A stretch of 64,000 nucleotides of DNA from Clavibacter michiganensis. GTDB taxonomy: Bacteria; Actinomycetota; Actinomycetes; Actinomycetales; Microbacteriaceae. The position numbers were made by a program, and so were the translations under genes. The notes below the pieces were generated by a model. That model was given only the letters and a program-made list of their open reading frames with translations. It searched no databases and was not told the origin of the DNA. Positions 34,501 through 43,224 of this stretch are shown one piece after another (positions within the stretch are counted from its first letter, which is position 1; every line of letters begins with the position of its first letter). Where the stretch lies: the NCBI GenBank assembly GCA_002150995.1, contig MDHJ01000001.1, forward strand, positions 310,001-374,000, given 5' to 3'.

Positions 34501-34671
34501 GGGCGGCCCCTGCGTGGAGTCGCCCACGTTCTCGGGCATCACGTACAGCGCGGGGGACAGCAGGCCCATCCCCGTCCAGCGCTCCGCGAGGGCGAGGATG
34601 TCCTCGCCCTGCGTGCCGCTCGGGAGCAGGACGACGCTGGCCTTGGCGTCGCGCCAGAAGGGGTCCGACAC
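31543..34671 (-). CDS. Large membrane protein of the tubulin-like/vWA operon
   Basis: A 1042-residue protein. Residues 1-330 are soluble alpha/beta with phrases like VVLLPSGTQGEDILALAERW and IREQTTTLSNVTLVCAPSGF. A Trp-rich amphipathic stretch (WRFLIFSGAKLGQMPWWTWRW) follows near 340-365, then an Ala/Asp-rich linker near 540-590. Two transmembrane helices lie near 647-670 and 689-711, and a long charged C-terminal region follows. GTG start one base after the tubulin-like stop, so the two are translationally linked. No family recognised; it probably anchors the tubulin-like protein at the membrane, by context. Confidence 0.75.
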   Translation of the reverse strand: MSDPFWRDAKASVVLLPSGTQGEDILALAERWTGMGLLSPALYVMPENVGDSTQGPPRIDAIVLGTGEDLAPLAVSVDLFEALAEEQLAVLRLVKLRAATLSREVDEAQDAIADLVRSYVRLSMPLPSPAANIREQTTTLSNVTLVCAPSGFQLRQRVDWASSETGIVVVASPEDRSSPWSGDAFVRDDERFVGFTLMHLASVAGLWAGVPDGSFELMERQTSGSDGVYVSRVFLNAVLTESLGQRIAAGVLQGAADPRSLLIDPSVSPPPRGTAYIDPSQITAYVDRMVDGAMALDDGLLAFDAPAEAQDPPRRRFGFWMTLWRFLIFSGAKLGQMPWWTWRWISSRAHRTLTRTLHTEDGSAVSGPSYAEVLDIRDRQVIEQSRHLLEAERTARAEASTPAGLASVRTTPRLWAGLRELVFGSLDGSADLSSAGFAPVEGQVPVFGRVSDVLALPGEPWLSDDRDVPPDFPASIDWYAVALEDPRARLGAWVAAADSLPPELVPETDPASDPAGDGPPAGDDATAADGATADDSATAAARGVDGDPAAVAAPPVATPERGSPARLAAIAAAEEARRRAARESRTAALDSYDEWAAAQSHSFVWRLLGRLADERRSADLLVARLVREIGAVAPFEPGTLLRLRRTFHRTVLITVIVAAVLGALGLGILRGLADAAERDPDAQYGTWQRIVLWALAALLAVVVAVVLGALVRYHAGWSAFERRIDVERAKLRQLGARARRAREEGARLRSLHKQAVEWVTLLSTAIHRPWHVPAAWSERDHFDVVRGAMPFATQIATIDDSESASTLRMRSSMAGHLLRKGWRHDAFEALVQEMAADNGARQGFSLRALDEDLPHASNHTRQMLLRALDDEALLTRVATPRLVDLVRASQREEQETGRPKVRPVGSNPLDVLRRSGDHGRATAEDVPWDDFLLTSLSRASDPMTPLSVSSLTDLRLPERHHERVTSFLVIPERLRDRVSGSRDADLHVVPVTAATGAAVDLAWRVDVVGPVPKAAIRLWEADGRRRSAPTAPLSTDAPDTGV

Positions 34672-34672
34672 G

Positions 34673-37600
34673 TCAGACCCCGCTGTCCTCGGGGACGGTG
34701 GAGGACGTGGAGGAGATGAGCGAGCGCAGCTCCTCGACGAACCGGTCCCGCATCTCCCACGTGACGGGGTACGAGTACACGGAGACGAGGTCGGCCTGGT
34801 GGACGACCTTGCGCTCGAAGCCGTCGAGCTCGGCGCTCAGGTAGCGCTGCACGGCGTCCCGGCGCGACTCGAGGGTCCCGGCGGCGTCGCCGGCCCGGGC
34901 GGCGGCCGGCTGGTCGGCGCCCGCGTCGAGCGCGCCGTGGCGGATCCAGTCTCCGAGGGCGCGCGACGTGCCGCCCGACCCGCCGAGGGCCGCGAGCACC
35001 TGGTACGGGAGCAGGGGCTCGAGCGTGCCGGCGTTGTTGCTGAGCGCCATCGCGAGCGACAGCGACTCCAGCACCACGCCCGGGTAGTCGAGCGGCGGCA
35101 CCTCCTCCTCGCCGCTGAGCAGCGGGTACGGGAAGTGCGCGACCGTGCGGCTGCGCGGATCCCACACCCCGAGCTTGGGGCCCTTCTCGCCGCGGTCGTC
35201 GTGCACCGACAGCCGGCCGAGGGTCTTGGCGACGTACCAGCCGCGGATCATCGCGGAGATGACCGACGGGTCGGCCGGGATGGACTCGCCGAGCAGGCGC
35301 GACCGCTTGAACTGCCAGAACGCGTCGCGGCTCGACGTGAGGTTGGACTGCTCGAGCCAGCCGCGCGTGATGGGCTCCATGACGGAGTCCATGACCACGG
35401 GCTCGTACGGGAACCCGGACATCGCGAACACCTCGATCGAGTCGACGCGCTGGTCCTTGAACCAGGAGTCGCTCGTCGCGTCGTCCCAGACGCCCATCTG
35501 CGCGAGGACGCCCTTCGTGACGGCGTGCATCTTCGTGCCCTCGCGGAAGGGGATGGAGCTGAAGACGAGGCTCGTGCTCTCGTTGACGGCCTTGTCGTGG
35601 ACCGTGCGGAGGAGGGCGGGGTTCAGCTTCACGAGCGGCTCGGCGGCGCCGAGCGCCGACTGCAGCTGCTCCCGGAAGCGCTCGCGGCGGGGCGCGAACA
35701 CGTCGGGGGCGAGGGCGTCCTCGTCGAAGAAGCTGCGGAGGTCCTCGCCGATGTAGGCGTTGAACGGGGTGCCGTCGCGCTTCATCCACTCGCGCGCGCG
35801 GGCGGCGTAGTGCTCGGGCTCGCTGGCGACCTCGAAGCGCGGGGTCTGGGCGGCGCGCGACAGGTCGGCCTCGGCCGTCACCTTCGGCTTCCAGGCGCGG
35901 GGGTTCTCGATGAGGGACCACGGCAGGGCGTCGCCCCGGTCCTCCTCGCCGAGGCGCGTGCCGACGAGCATGGTGCGGATCACCTCGAGCACCGCGTCCT
36001 GGTACTTCGCCCGGCCGTCCACGGAGGCGAGGACGAGCCGCTCGAACTCCTCCGGGTAGTCGCCGGCGTCGAGCAGCAGGCGCTCGTTGGGCGCCGGGTA
36101 GTACTTCCGGGGCACGGTCGCGTCGACGCGCGTGGGCCAGAACTCGTAGTCGTTCTCCCGGTCGTCCGCGGTCTTCCGGGCGCTGACCCGCTGCCGGAGC
36201 GCGATGAGGGAGCCCTGCAGGTGCGCGGCGAGCGGCACGAGCAGCGTGTCGCGGAGCTCGGTGAGGAGACCGGCGGCCGAGTGGCGCAGCCGCGCCTCCG
36301 ACTCCCACTCCAGGCCCTGCTGCAGCCGGGACAGCGCCTGGCGGAACGCGTCGCTGTCGGGACGGATCGACTGCTGGTTGATGGAGGTCCGCAGGTCGTC
36401 GGCGACGTAGCTGCGGAGGCCCTCGGTCCACTCGCGGTTCTGCCGCGACTCGGCCTCGAGCCCGCCGATGGTGCTCTGCAGCGCACGCTCGAGGCGGCCC
36501 AGCATCGCCACGGCGACCGGGAGGCCCTGGCCCGCGACGTGCTCGCTCACGGTGGTGAGGATGTGGGCCGGCATGGTGCGGATCCACTCGTCGAGCCGGT
36601 GCTGGCGGGCGTCGCTGTCGCGCTGGAGCAGGCGCGGGCTGAGCGTGCCGTACGCGCTCATCAGGCGGTCGGTCCAGGTGCTGAGGTCGGCGCCGCCCGC
36701 GCGGTCGAGGGAGGCGGGGTCGTTGAGCTGCTCGTCGGCGCGGCGGTACAGCTCGCCCAGCAGCGCGTCGAGCTCGGCGCGGTCGCGGAGGGCGTCGGTG
36801 ACGTCGTTGTGCGCCTCCGTCTCCTCGTTGAGGCGGAGGTCGCGCAGGAACCGCTGGTACTCGCTGTCGGCCGTGCGCTCCACGTGCTCGCGCTCGGTCA
36901 TGCGCTCGAGCATCGGGTCGTCCTCGATGTGCGCCGTGAGCATGCGGTCGACGGCGGAGCGGGCGAGGCGCTCGGCGGCGTACTCGAGGAACCGCTCGCG
37001 ACCGAGCGTGACGCGGCCGAAGCCGATGGAGGAGAACGGCGGGGAGTTCCGGCCCGAGGGGGAGCGGAGGCCCGTGGTGTCGGGCAGCACGTTCGCGGCG
37101 GAGCGGGCCTGCCAGTTGCCGGAGGAGTACTGCACCATGTCGGCCTGCACGCGCTCGTCGGTGATCCACGCGGTGAGGCTCGTCGCGACCGCGTTGTAGA
37201 CGGCGGTCTGGTCCTCGAACGTCACCTTGCTGTTGCTGCGTCCCACGATGAAGGGGTACGCGGCGCCGACCCGGTCCATCGCCGACCCGTAGGAGGGGGC
37301 GACGCCCTGGGTGCGCAGGAGCTCGATGGTGGCGGGCGAGGGGGTGTCGGTCCAGTAGCCGTTCATCGTCTCCGCGATGGCCGCGAGCGCGTTGCCGGGC
37401 ATGCCGGCCGTGACGCCGAGCTGGTCGAACACGTCGGGCGCGTAGAGGATGCTGAAGAACTCGTTCGCCCACTGGTACTGCTTCACGGTGGACTTCACGA
37501 CCTCGATGACGTCGAGGAACTGGCCGGCGCCGGATCCGCCCGCGATGGACGAGATGGCGATGACCGTGGGGCTGGTGTCGCCGCCGTCGTCGCGCGCGCC

Positions 37601-38086
37601 GAGGTGCGCCCCGAGGGTCTGCAGCTCGGCGAGGGCGGTCGCGTCGTTGAGGCGGTTGATGGCGTTCCGCGCCGCGGCCGCGATGTCCTTCGTCGCGGCG
37701 AGCGCGACCGCCCGGCCGACCGCGCGGTACTGGCCGGCGCCCTTGGTCACGTCCACCCGCACGAACCGCGGGTCGGGGAGCTGGCGGCCGATGTCGGCGG
37801 CGAGCTCCCGGTTCGTGGAGTGCGCGTTCGTGATGGTGCCGTGGATGATCTCGTACGTCGCGGCCGTGCTGACGAGCCCGCGGTAGTCCTGGCGCGGGAG
37901 GAACGGCGCGGGGAACTCGGTGCCGTCCTGCACCGTGGGGGTGTCGAAGTGCAGGAACTGCCAGGCGGCCGGGATCCCGTCCTTCCAGCCGAGCTGCTGC
38001 AGCTTCAGCTCCAGCTGGTACTTGATGCCGCGGAGCGTCTTGCCGCCGGAGCCGCCGACGCCGATGAGGAGGAACGGCTTGAGCAT
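34673..38086 (-). CDS. Tubulin/FtsZ-like GTPase protein
   Basis: A 1137-residue protein with the tubulin-superfamily layout: N-terminal nucleotide loop LLIGVGGSGGKTLRG (residues 7-20) and the signature loop SSIAGGSGAGQFLDV (179-193) with GGSGAGQ in place of GGGTGSG. About 900 residues of mostly helical sequence follow, far more than FtsZ (about 400). This fits the tubulin_2/FtsZ-like families predicted to work with vWA proteins in bacterial membrane remodelling. It lies between the vWA gene (66 bases upstream) and the large membrane protein. Polymerisation is expected from the family, not shown here. Confidence 0.85.
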   Translation of the reverse strand: MLKPFLLIGVGGSGGKTLRGIKYQLELKLQQLGWKDGIPAAWQFLHFDTPTVQDGTEFPAPFLPRQDYRGLVSTAATYEIIHGTITNAHSTNRELAADIGRQLPDPRFVRVDVTKGAGQYRAVGRAVALAATKDIAAAARNAINRLNDATALAELQTLGAHLGARDDGGDTSPTVIAISSIAGGSGAGQFLDVIEVVKSTVKQYQWANEFFSILYAPDVFDQLGVTAGMPGNALAAIAETMNGYWTDTPSPATIELLRTQGVAPSYGSAMDRVGAAYPFIVGRSNSKVTFEDQTAVYNAVATSLTAWITDERVQADMVQYSSGNWQARSAANVLPDTTGLRSPSGRNSPPFSSIGFGRVTLGRERFLEYAAERLARSAVDRMLTAHIEDDPMLERMTEREHVERTADSEYQRFLRDLRLNEETEAHNDVTDALRDRAELDALLGELYRRADEQLNDPASLDRAGGADLSTWTDRLMSAYGTLSPRLLQRDSDARQHRLDEWIRTMPAHILTTVSEHVAGQGLPVAVAMLGRLERALQSTIGGLEAESRQNREWTEGLRSYVADDLRTSINQQSIRPDSDAFRQALSRLQQGLEWESEARLRHSAAGLLTELRDTLLVPLAAHLQGSLIALRQRVSARKTADDRENDYEFWPTRVDATVPRKYYPAPNERLLLDAGDYPEEFERLVLASVDGRAKYQDAVLEVIRTMLVGTRLGEEDRGDALPWSLIENPRAWKPKVTAEADLSRAAQTPRFEVASEPEHYAARAREWMKRDGTPFNAYIGEDLRSFFDEDALAPDVFAPRRERFREQLQSALGAAEPLVKLNPALLRTVHDKAVNESTSLVFSSIPFREGTKMHAVTKGVLAQMGVWDDATSDSWFKDQRVDSIEVFAMSGFPYEPVVMDSVMEPITRGWLEQSNLTSSRDAFWQFKRSRLLGESIPADPSVISAMIRGWYVAKTLGRLSVHDDRGEKGPKLGVWDPRSRTVAHFPYPLLSGEEEVPPLDYPGVVLESLSLAMALSNNAGTLEPLLPYQVLAALGGSGGTSRALGDWIRHGALDAGADQPAAARAGDAAGTLESRRDAVQRYLSAELDGFERKVVHQADLVSVYSYPVTWEMRDRFVEELRSLISSTSSTVPEDSGV

Positions 38087-38152
38087 GAGGTGTCGCTTTC
38101 GTCGGTGGTGCGGTGCGGGGGTGCGCGGCGGGGGTGCGGGAGGCCGGTCGGG

Positions 38153-41037
38153 TCAGCGCGAGCGCGGCGGGGGCGGCGGCGGGGTGCCGGGCGGCCGGTT
38201 GCCGGGGCCCCGGGCGGGCGGCGGCGGGGCGCCTCCGCCGGGCGGCGGCGGGGTGCGTCCAGGAGGCGGTGCGGAGGGTCCGGATGCGGGGCCGCGGCGG
38301 GGCGGCGGGGGCGGGGCGGACGGGCCGGACCCGGTCGCTCCCGGAGCGGGCGCGGTACCGGGAGCGGGCGGCGGCGTCGGCCGCGCGCCGTCCCGCGAGG
38401 CGGATCCGCGGGCGCCGGCCGTCGTCCCCGCGCCGTCCCCGCCGCGCGGGGTCCGGGCGGCGGCCGCGCGGCGCTCGGCCCGTCGCGCGCGGAGGGCGGT
38501 GACGGTCTCGTGCGCGGTCGGGGCGGCGTCCCGCTCGAGGTCGGCGATGCGGGTCGCGTACTGCCCGGCGTCCTCGGTCGTCACGTAGCGGTGGTAGATC
38601 ACGGCGGTGCCGGCGACGGGCTCGCCGGGTCGGGACGCGTCGATCGCCGACTCCGTGGCCGTGATGGCCCAGAAGGCGTCGAGGGGGAGGGACGCGAAGC
38701 GGAGGGAGCCGTCGTCGCGACGGTCGCCGGTGCGCGCGGACCCGGATCCGGTGCGTCCCGCGAGGACGACGCGGCCGGGCGGCGGGCCCACCCGGAACGT
38801 CGGCGCCCGCAGCGGCCAGAGCGGCACGACCGCCTTCAGGCCGCCGAGCTCGGCGTCCTCGAGGCTGCGCGCCTCCGCCTCCCGGATGTTCCGGAACCGC
38901 TCGGCGACGCGGTCGGGCGCCTCCTCCACGGTCACGCCCGACTCGGAGATGCGCACCGGCACGACCGCGCGCTGGAACGAGCCCCGCATGGCGATGCGCG
39001 TCGTGACGAGGTTGAGCACCCACAGCGCGACGAGCGGGATCAGCACCCCCAGCAGGATGAGGGCGAGCGTCAGGCCCACCACCGCGCCCACGTTCACGGG
39101 GAAGGTCGAGCGGAACCCGACCGGCACGTCCTGCGGCACGGCGTCGCCCGCGCCCGAGGCCACGGACAGCGGGAGGGTCGCGGAGACGTCCGCGTCGGCG
39201 GGGGTGGGGTTCGCGGCGGTGACGGACAGCACGGTGCTGCCGCCCTGCGGCACCGTCACGCAGTCGTCGGCGGAGAGCGCGGTGCCGTCGGCGGCGGTGA
39301 CCGTCCACGCGAAGGTGCCGGCGCGGTCGGCGTTGTCGCTCGTGATGGCGGGTTCGCCCGTGAGGCACACGGTGCCGTCGCCGCCCTCGGTCGGTCCCGT
39401 GATCGTCAGCTCGCCCGTCGCGAGGCCGTCGGCGCCCTCGAGGTCGGTGAGCCGCAGGGAACCGGCCGCGCTCGGGAACTGCCCGGGCAGGACGGTGCGG
39501 ATGCGCTGCTGGGTGGTGACCGGGGCGAGCTGGACCGCGTGCGGCGAGGTGACGAGCGGATCCAGCGACGCGGTGACGAGGAGCTCCGACGCGCCCACGT
39601 CGTCGGGCAGCGGCAGCGTGACGGCCCCGGACGCCGCGTCGACCGCGGCGCCGTCGAGGGGCGCGGTCACGCCGTCGACCGTGTAGCTCCCCGAGAACGC
39701 GGCCGTCTCGAAGGCACGCAGGTCCGCCGGGCGGCCGTCGGCGCGCTCCACGCGCGCGGAGAGGGTCGCCTCGAGCGAGCCGTCGGCGCTCCGGGTCACC
39801 TCGTTGGCGTCGTCGAAGACGATGCGCAGGTCGCTGAAGAAGTACACGTCCTCGACGCCGTCGGCGGTCAGCCGCCACTGGCCGGCGAGGGCGGGATCGG
39901 CGGCGTCCACCTCCACCAGGCGGGCGCCCGACGACTGCCGCACGCTCACCCCGGCGGGGAGGTCCGCCTCGGTGACGGTGCCGAGGCCGGAGCCGGCCGG
40001 GGCCTCGAGGGACCAGCCGTCGTCGGCCACGACGATCTGCACGCGGGAGACGCCCGCGTCGATCCAGAAGGAGCCGTCCGCGGCGAGCGGCTGCGGGTAG
40101 CCGCCCGCGATCCGGCTTCCGAGCTGGAGGAACACGGCGGCGAGGGCGTCCGGGTCGGAGGCGTCGACGACGGCGCCGCGCACGGCCCCTCGGGCGCCTC
40201 GGGCGGGCCGCACGCCACGGTCGACCCCTGGTACGGGCCGGATCCCTCCACGAGCGGGTACATCACCGCCGCCTGGTCCCGCGCGGCCCCGTCGGCGAGG
40301 AGGGTGCCGATCACGACGACGCCCGACTGGCGGAGCGCGGCGAGGAGGCCGTAGCCCTGGGGTGCGGCGCCCGAGGAGATGGGCCGTCCGCAGAGCGCGT
40401 TCACGGCGTCGGCGGTGGCGGACGCGTTCCCGAGGTCGATCCGGCCGTCCGTCATCCACAGCACCAGCTGGCACGCGGATCCCGCGCTCGGCTGGTCCTG
40501 CAGCTGCGCCTGCACGCCCTGCAGCGCCGCGAGCCAGTCGGTGTCGCCCGTGGGGCGCTTGTCGCGGATGGTCTGGCGGAGCCGGTCGGGGCTGCCGTCG
40601 TCGTACGCGGTCCAGCCGACGGCCGGCTGGAAGGCGGAGCTGAAGAACGCGGCGCCCCAGTTGACCGTGAGGTCGTCGCCGAGCGCCCCCAGCTCGGCCA
40701 GGCTCCCGCCGAGGATGTCGGCGCGGGCGACGTCCGGGTCGGAGCCCCGCCCGGTCGCGCCGCCGGAGCTGAGCGAGCCCGAGTTGTCGACCAGGTAGTA
40801 GACGTTCAGGACGTCCGAGGAGGCGAGGCACGTGCGGAGGTCGTCGATGGCGCCGCGCCCGGTGTCGGAGAGCCCGGTGGCGCTCCCGCCGGCGGTGGCC
40901 TGCACCGCAGCCGTGGCGGCGGCGGTCCCCCGGGCCATCGCCCCGGCCGTCTCCGTGGCGGAGGCGGCGGCGCCGGCGGCGAGGCCGCCCAGCGCGAGCG
41001 CCGCCGCGAGGGCGCCCGCGGCGAGGCGGCGGATCAC
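38153..41037 (-). pseudogene. Exported vWA-domain protein with proline-rich cytosolic tail, frameshifted
   Basis: Repaired length is 961 residues. A signal peptide (RRLAAGALAAALALGGLAAG) is followed by a von Willebrand A domain with MIDAS motif DNSGS (84-88) and WMTDGRIDLG. After CGPPEAPEG the frame shifts; restoring one C in the run 40186-40189 (upper strand) continues into beta-sandwich modules, a transmembrane helix near 645-672 (VGLTLALILLGVLIPLVALW) and a cytosolic domain, ending in about 85 residues that are half proline. GTG start overlaps the preceding stop. The tail may dock the tubulin-like protein; that is inference. First large gene of the operon. Confidence 0.85.
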
Positions 41038-41438
41038 GACAGCCCCCACCACGCGGAGAGCGTCACGCTCAGGTTGACGGTGTGCCAGATGCCGAGCACG
41101 AGGCCGACCGCGATGAGGAGGCGCAGCTGCGTCGTGTAGTCGGGCCGGGGCGCGAAGTTGCGGTCGTCGCGCAGCCGGCGTCGCTGGCCGACGACGTCGA
41201 GGCCGTAGGCGACGACGAGCAGGAGCGGGGTCGCGACGTAGCCCAGCAGCGGGATCCACCAGGCGCCCTCCTGCACGATCGGCAGGGCGACCGGGCCGAA
41301 CGTCACCGGCACGCTCGCGAGGAGAGCTGCACCGACGGCGAGGGCGAGGCTGACGACGAGGAGCGCGTACCCGGCGATGAGGGGGACGGGGTCGGCCGTG
41401 CCCCGCCGGAGGCGGGTCGTCGACGGTCGAACGGCCAT
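41034..41438 (-). CDS. Small membrane protein heading the vWA/tubulin-like operon
   Basis: A 134-residue protein with four predicted helices (PLIAGYALLVVSLALAVGAALL, WWIPLLGYVATPLLLVVAYGL, LRLLIAVGLVLGIWHTVNLSV and a short one between). A basic loop (GQRRRLRDDRNFAPRPD) lies in the middle. Start ATG 41438 has AGAGGCAGG upstream. Its stop overlaps the vWA start by GTGA, so it belongs to the same operon. No family recognised. Confidence 0.75.
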   Translation of the reverse strand: MAVRPSTTRLRRGTADPVPLIAGYALLVVSLALAVGAALLASVPVTFGPVALPIVQEGAWWIPLLGYVATPLLLVVAYGLDVVGQRRRLRDDRNFAPRPDYTTQLRLLIAVGLVLGIWHTVNLSVTLSAWWGLS

Positions 41439-41494
41439 CGTCCTGCCTCTCGTGGTCGCCGCGGTCCTGTCGGGGAACGCGCGACAGCGTTTCC

Positions 41495-41524
41495 AGTATG
41501 GGAGGAATCCGGGTCCGGGCCCAA
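41495..41524 (-). promoter_or_regulatory. Putative promoter of the vWA/tubulin-like operon
   Basis: On the minus strand TTGGGC and CATACT are 18 bases apart, about 57 bases upstream of the first start codon of the operon. The hexamers are fair matches to sigma-70 sites in an otherwise G+C-rich stretch. Confidence 0.4.
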
Positions 41525-41540
41525 ACGGTCGAGGGACGCG

Positions 41541-41576
41541 GACCGGCCGCATCCGCGGGGAGCGGATGCGGCCGGT
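41541..41576 (-). terminator. Strong hairpin between exporter gene and vWA operon
   Basis: Perfect 16-bp arms (GACCGGCCGCATCCGC and complement) around GGGGA-type four-base loop, about 60 bases past the stop of the exporter gene. No T tract. Probably terminates the ABC-2/exporter operon before the vWA operon promoter. Confidence 0.65.
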
Positions 41577-41633
41577 CGATGCGGAGCGTCGGAGGAGGGT
41601 GCGCGGGAGCGGGGTGCGCGGGAGCCGCGCGGC

Positions 41634-42100
41634 TCAGACCGCCGCGAGCCCCAGCGCCGCGAGGGCGCCGAACGCGACGCCCCACACGACGATCGCGATC
41701 GTCTCCCACAGGAGCACCGCGCGGGGGCGGGCGCCGAAGGAGACCATGGCGGCCGACGTGAAGTGCGTCGGCAGCAGGATCGGCCCGAGGAGGCTGACGC
41801 CCGGCACGCCGTAGCGGTCGAAGGTGCGCCGCACCTTCGCGCGGCGGGGCGTCTCCTCCTTCGTGCTGTCGCGCGTGAGGCGGGTGCGGGTCCGCGAGGC
41901 GACGAGCACGATGAGCGCGACCACGGCGGCGTTCCCGACCACGGCCGCGAGCACCGCGACCACGACGTGCTGGCCGCTGAGCACGCCCAGCACCGCCGCG
42001 AGCTCGACCTCGAGGAACGGGATCATCGCGGTCACCATGACCCGAACCACCGGAGCACCTCGGGGAGGCCGGCCGTGAAGTCCTGCAGCGCCTCGATCAT
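41634..42100 (-). pseudogene. Small multidrug export-type membrane protein, frameshifted
   Basis: The start MIEALQDFTAGLPEVLRWFG overlaps the permease stop (ATGA at 42097-42100), but that frame ends at once. One base out of phase it continues VMVTAMIPFLEVELAAVLGVLSG to AALGLAAV. Adding one C to the run 42041-42043 gives 155 residues with four helices, matching the putative small multidrug exporter family (Sm_multidrug_ex), including GPILLPTHFTSAAMVSFGA. Third gene of the ABC-2 operon. Function of the family is poorly established. Confidence 0.75.
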
Positions 42101-43224
42101 CCCTTCAGCGCCTCCTTCAGCTTCACGCGCGATCCGGTGCGGAGGAGCGAGTTGCTGTAGATGCGGGACCCGAGGGCGACCACCACCAGGGTCGTGGCGA
42201 TGAGGACGACGAGCGACAGGATCGGCTCCCACCACTGCGCCTCGCCGAGGAACAGGCGCATCGGCATGCCCACCGGCGCCGAGAACGGCACGTACGACAT
42301 GACCGTCATCACCACGGGGTTGTCGTTGAAGAAGATGACCGCGAAGTACGGGATCATCACGAGGTAGGTGACGGGGGCCGTGACGGCGCCCACGTCCTCC
42401 TGGCGGGACACGAGCGATGCGGCGGCCGCGAACAGCGACGCGAGCAGCACGAACCCGAACAGGAAGAACACGACGAACCACAGCACGGCGGGGCCGACGA
42501 GCGCGAGGAGCGCCGTCTGGTCGGTCACGAGGAGGCCGACGCCCGTCATCAGGGCGATGAGCGCGATCTGCGTGAACGCGAGGATGCTGTTGCCGAGCAC
42601 CTTGCCCGCCAGCAGCGCCCGCACGGGGATGGTCGACATGAGCAGCTCCACCACGCGGGTCTGCTTCTCCTCCACGACGCTCTGGGCGATGATCTGCCCG
42701 AACGTGAGCGCCGAGATGAAGAACACGAGCCCGAACGCGATGGCCACCAGGTACGCGATGGCGGGGTTGGTGGTCGGCTCGTCGAGGAGCTCGACCCGCG
42801 GGGTCTCGGTGAGGGCGCTGACGACGCCGTCGGGGGCGGACTCGTCCCCGATCACGAGCACGCCCGCGTCGTCGGCCGCCTGGTCGTCGGGGACGACCGC
42901 GGCCTCCACGTCGCCGTCGCGCACCATGCCCCGCGCGTCCTCGACGCTGTCGGCGGGCACGCCCTCGAGCGACGGGGCGGCGGACACGGCCTGCTGGGCG
43001 GTGCCGACCACCGCGACGCGCGTCCGGTCCTCGTCCCCGCCGGCGTTGGCGACGAGGAAGCCGCTGACGACGATGGAGACGAGGATCCCGAGGAGCAGGA
43101 TCGCCGTGCTGATGAGGAACGACTTGCTGCGCAGGCGCATCCGCACCTCGCGGCCCGTCACGAGCATCGTGGACTGGCTGAAGGACGGGACGGCGCTCCG
43201 GCCGGTCGTGCGTGCGGTGCTCAC
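42097..43224 (-). CDS. ABC-2 type permease, NatB-like
   Basis: A 375-residue membrane protein: first helix at about 35-57, a 100-residue extracytoplasmic loop (DEDRTRVAVVGTAQQAV onward), then five helices, including FGQIIAQSVVEEKQTRVVELLMSTIPVRALLAGKVLG, the conserved ABC-2 coupling region. It resembles NatB-type sodium or lipophilic-compound exporters. GTG start overlaps the ATPase stop (GTGA). Confidence 0.88.
   Translation of the reverse strand: MSTARTTGRSAVPSFSQSTMLVTGREVRMRLRSKSFLISTAILLLGILVSIVVSGFLVANAGGDEDRTRVAVVGTAQQAVSAAPSLEGVPADSVEDARGMVRDGDVEAAVVPDDQAADDAGVLVIGDESAPDGVVSALTETPRVELLDEPTTNPAIAYLVAIAFGLVFFISALTFGQIIAQSVVEEKQTRVVELLMSTIPVRALLAGKVLGNSILAFTQIALIALMTGVGLLVTDQTALLALVGPAVLWFVVFFLFGFVLLASLFAAAASLVSRQEDVGAVTAPVTYLVMIPYFAVIFFNDNPVVMTVMSYVPFSAPVGMPMRLFLGEAQWWEPILSLVVLIATTLVVVALGSRIYSNSLLRTGSRVKLKEALKG

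Noticed and set aside
34079..40354. A 2091-codon plus-strand frame across the tubulin-like operon
   Set aside because: Low-complexity Arg/Gly/Glu/Val composition typical of an antisense shadow; the minus strand has clear domains and linked starts.
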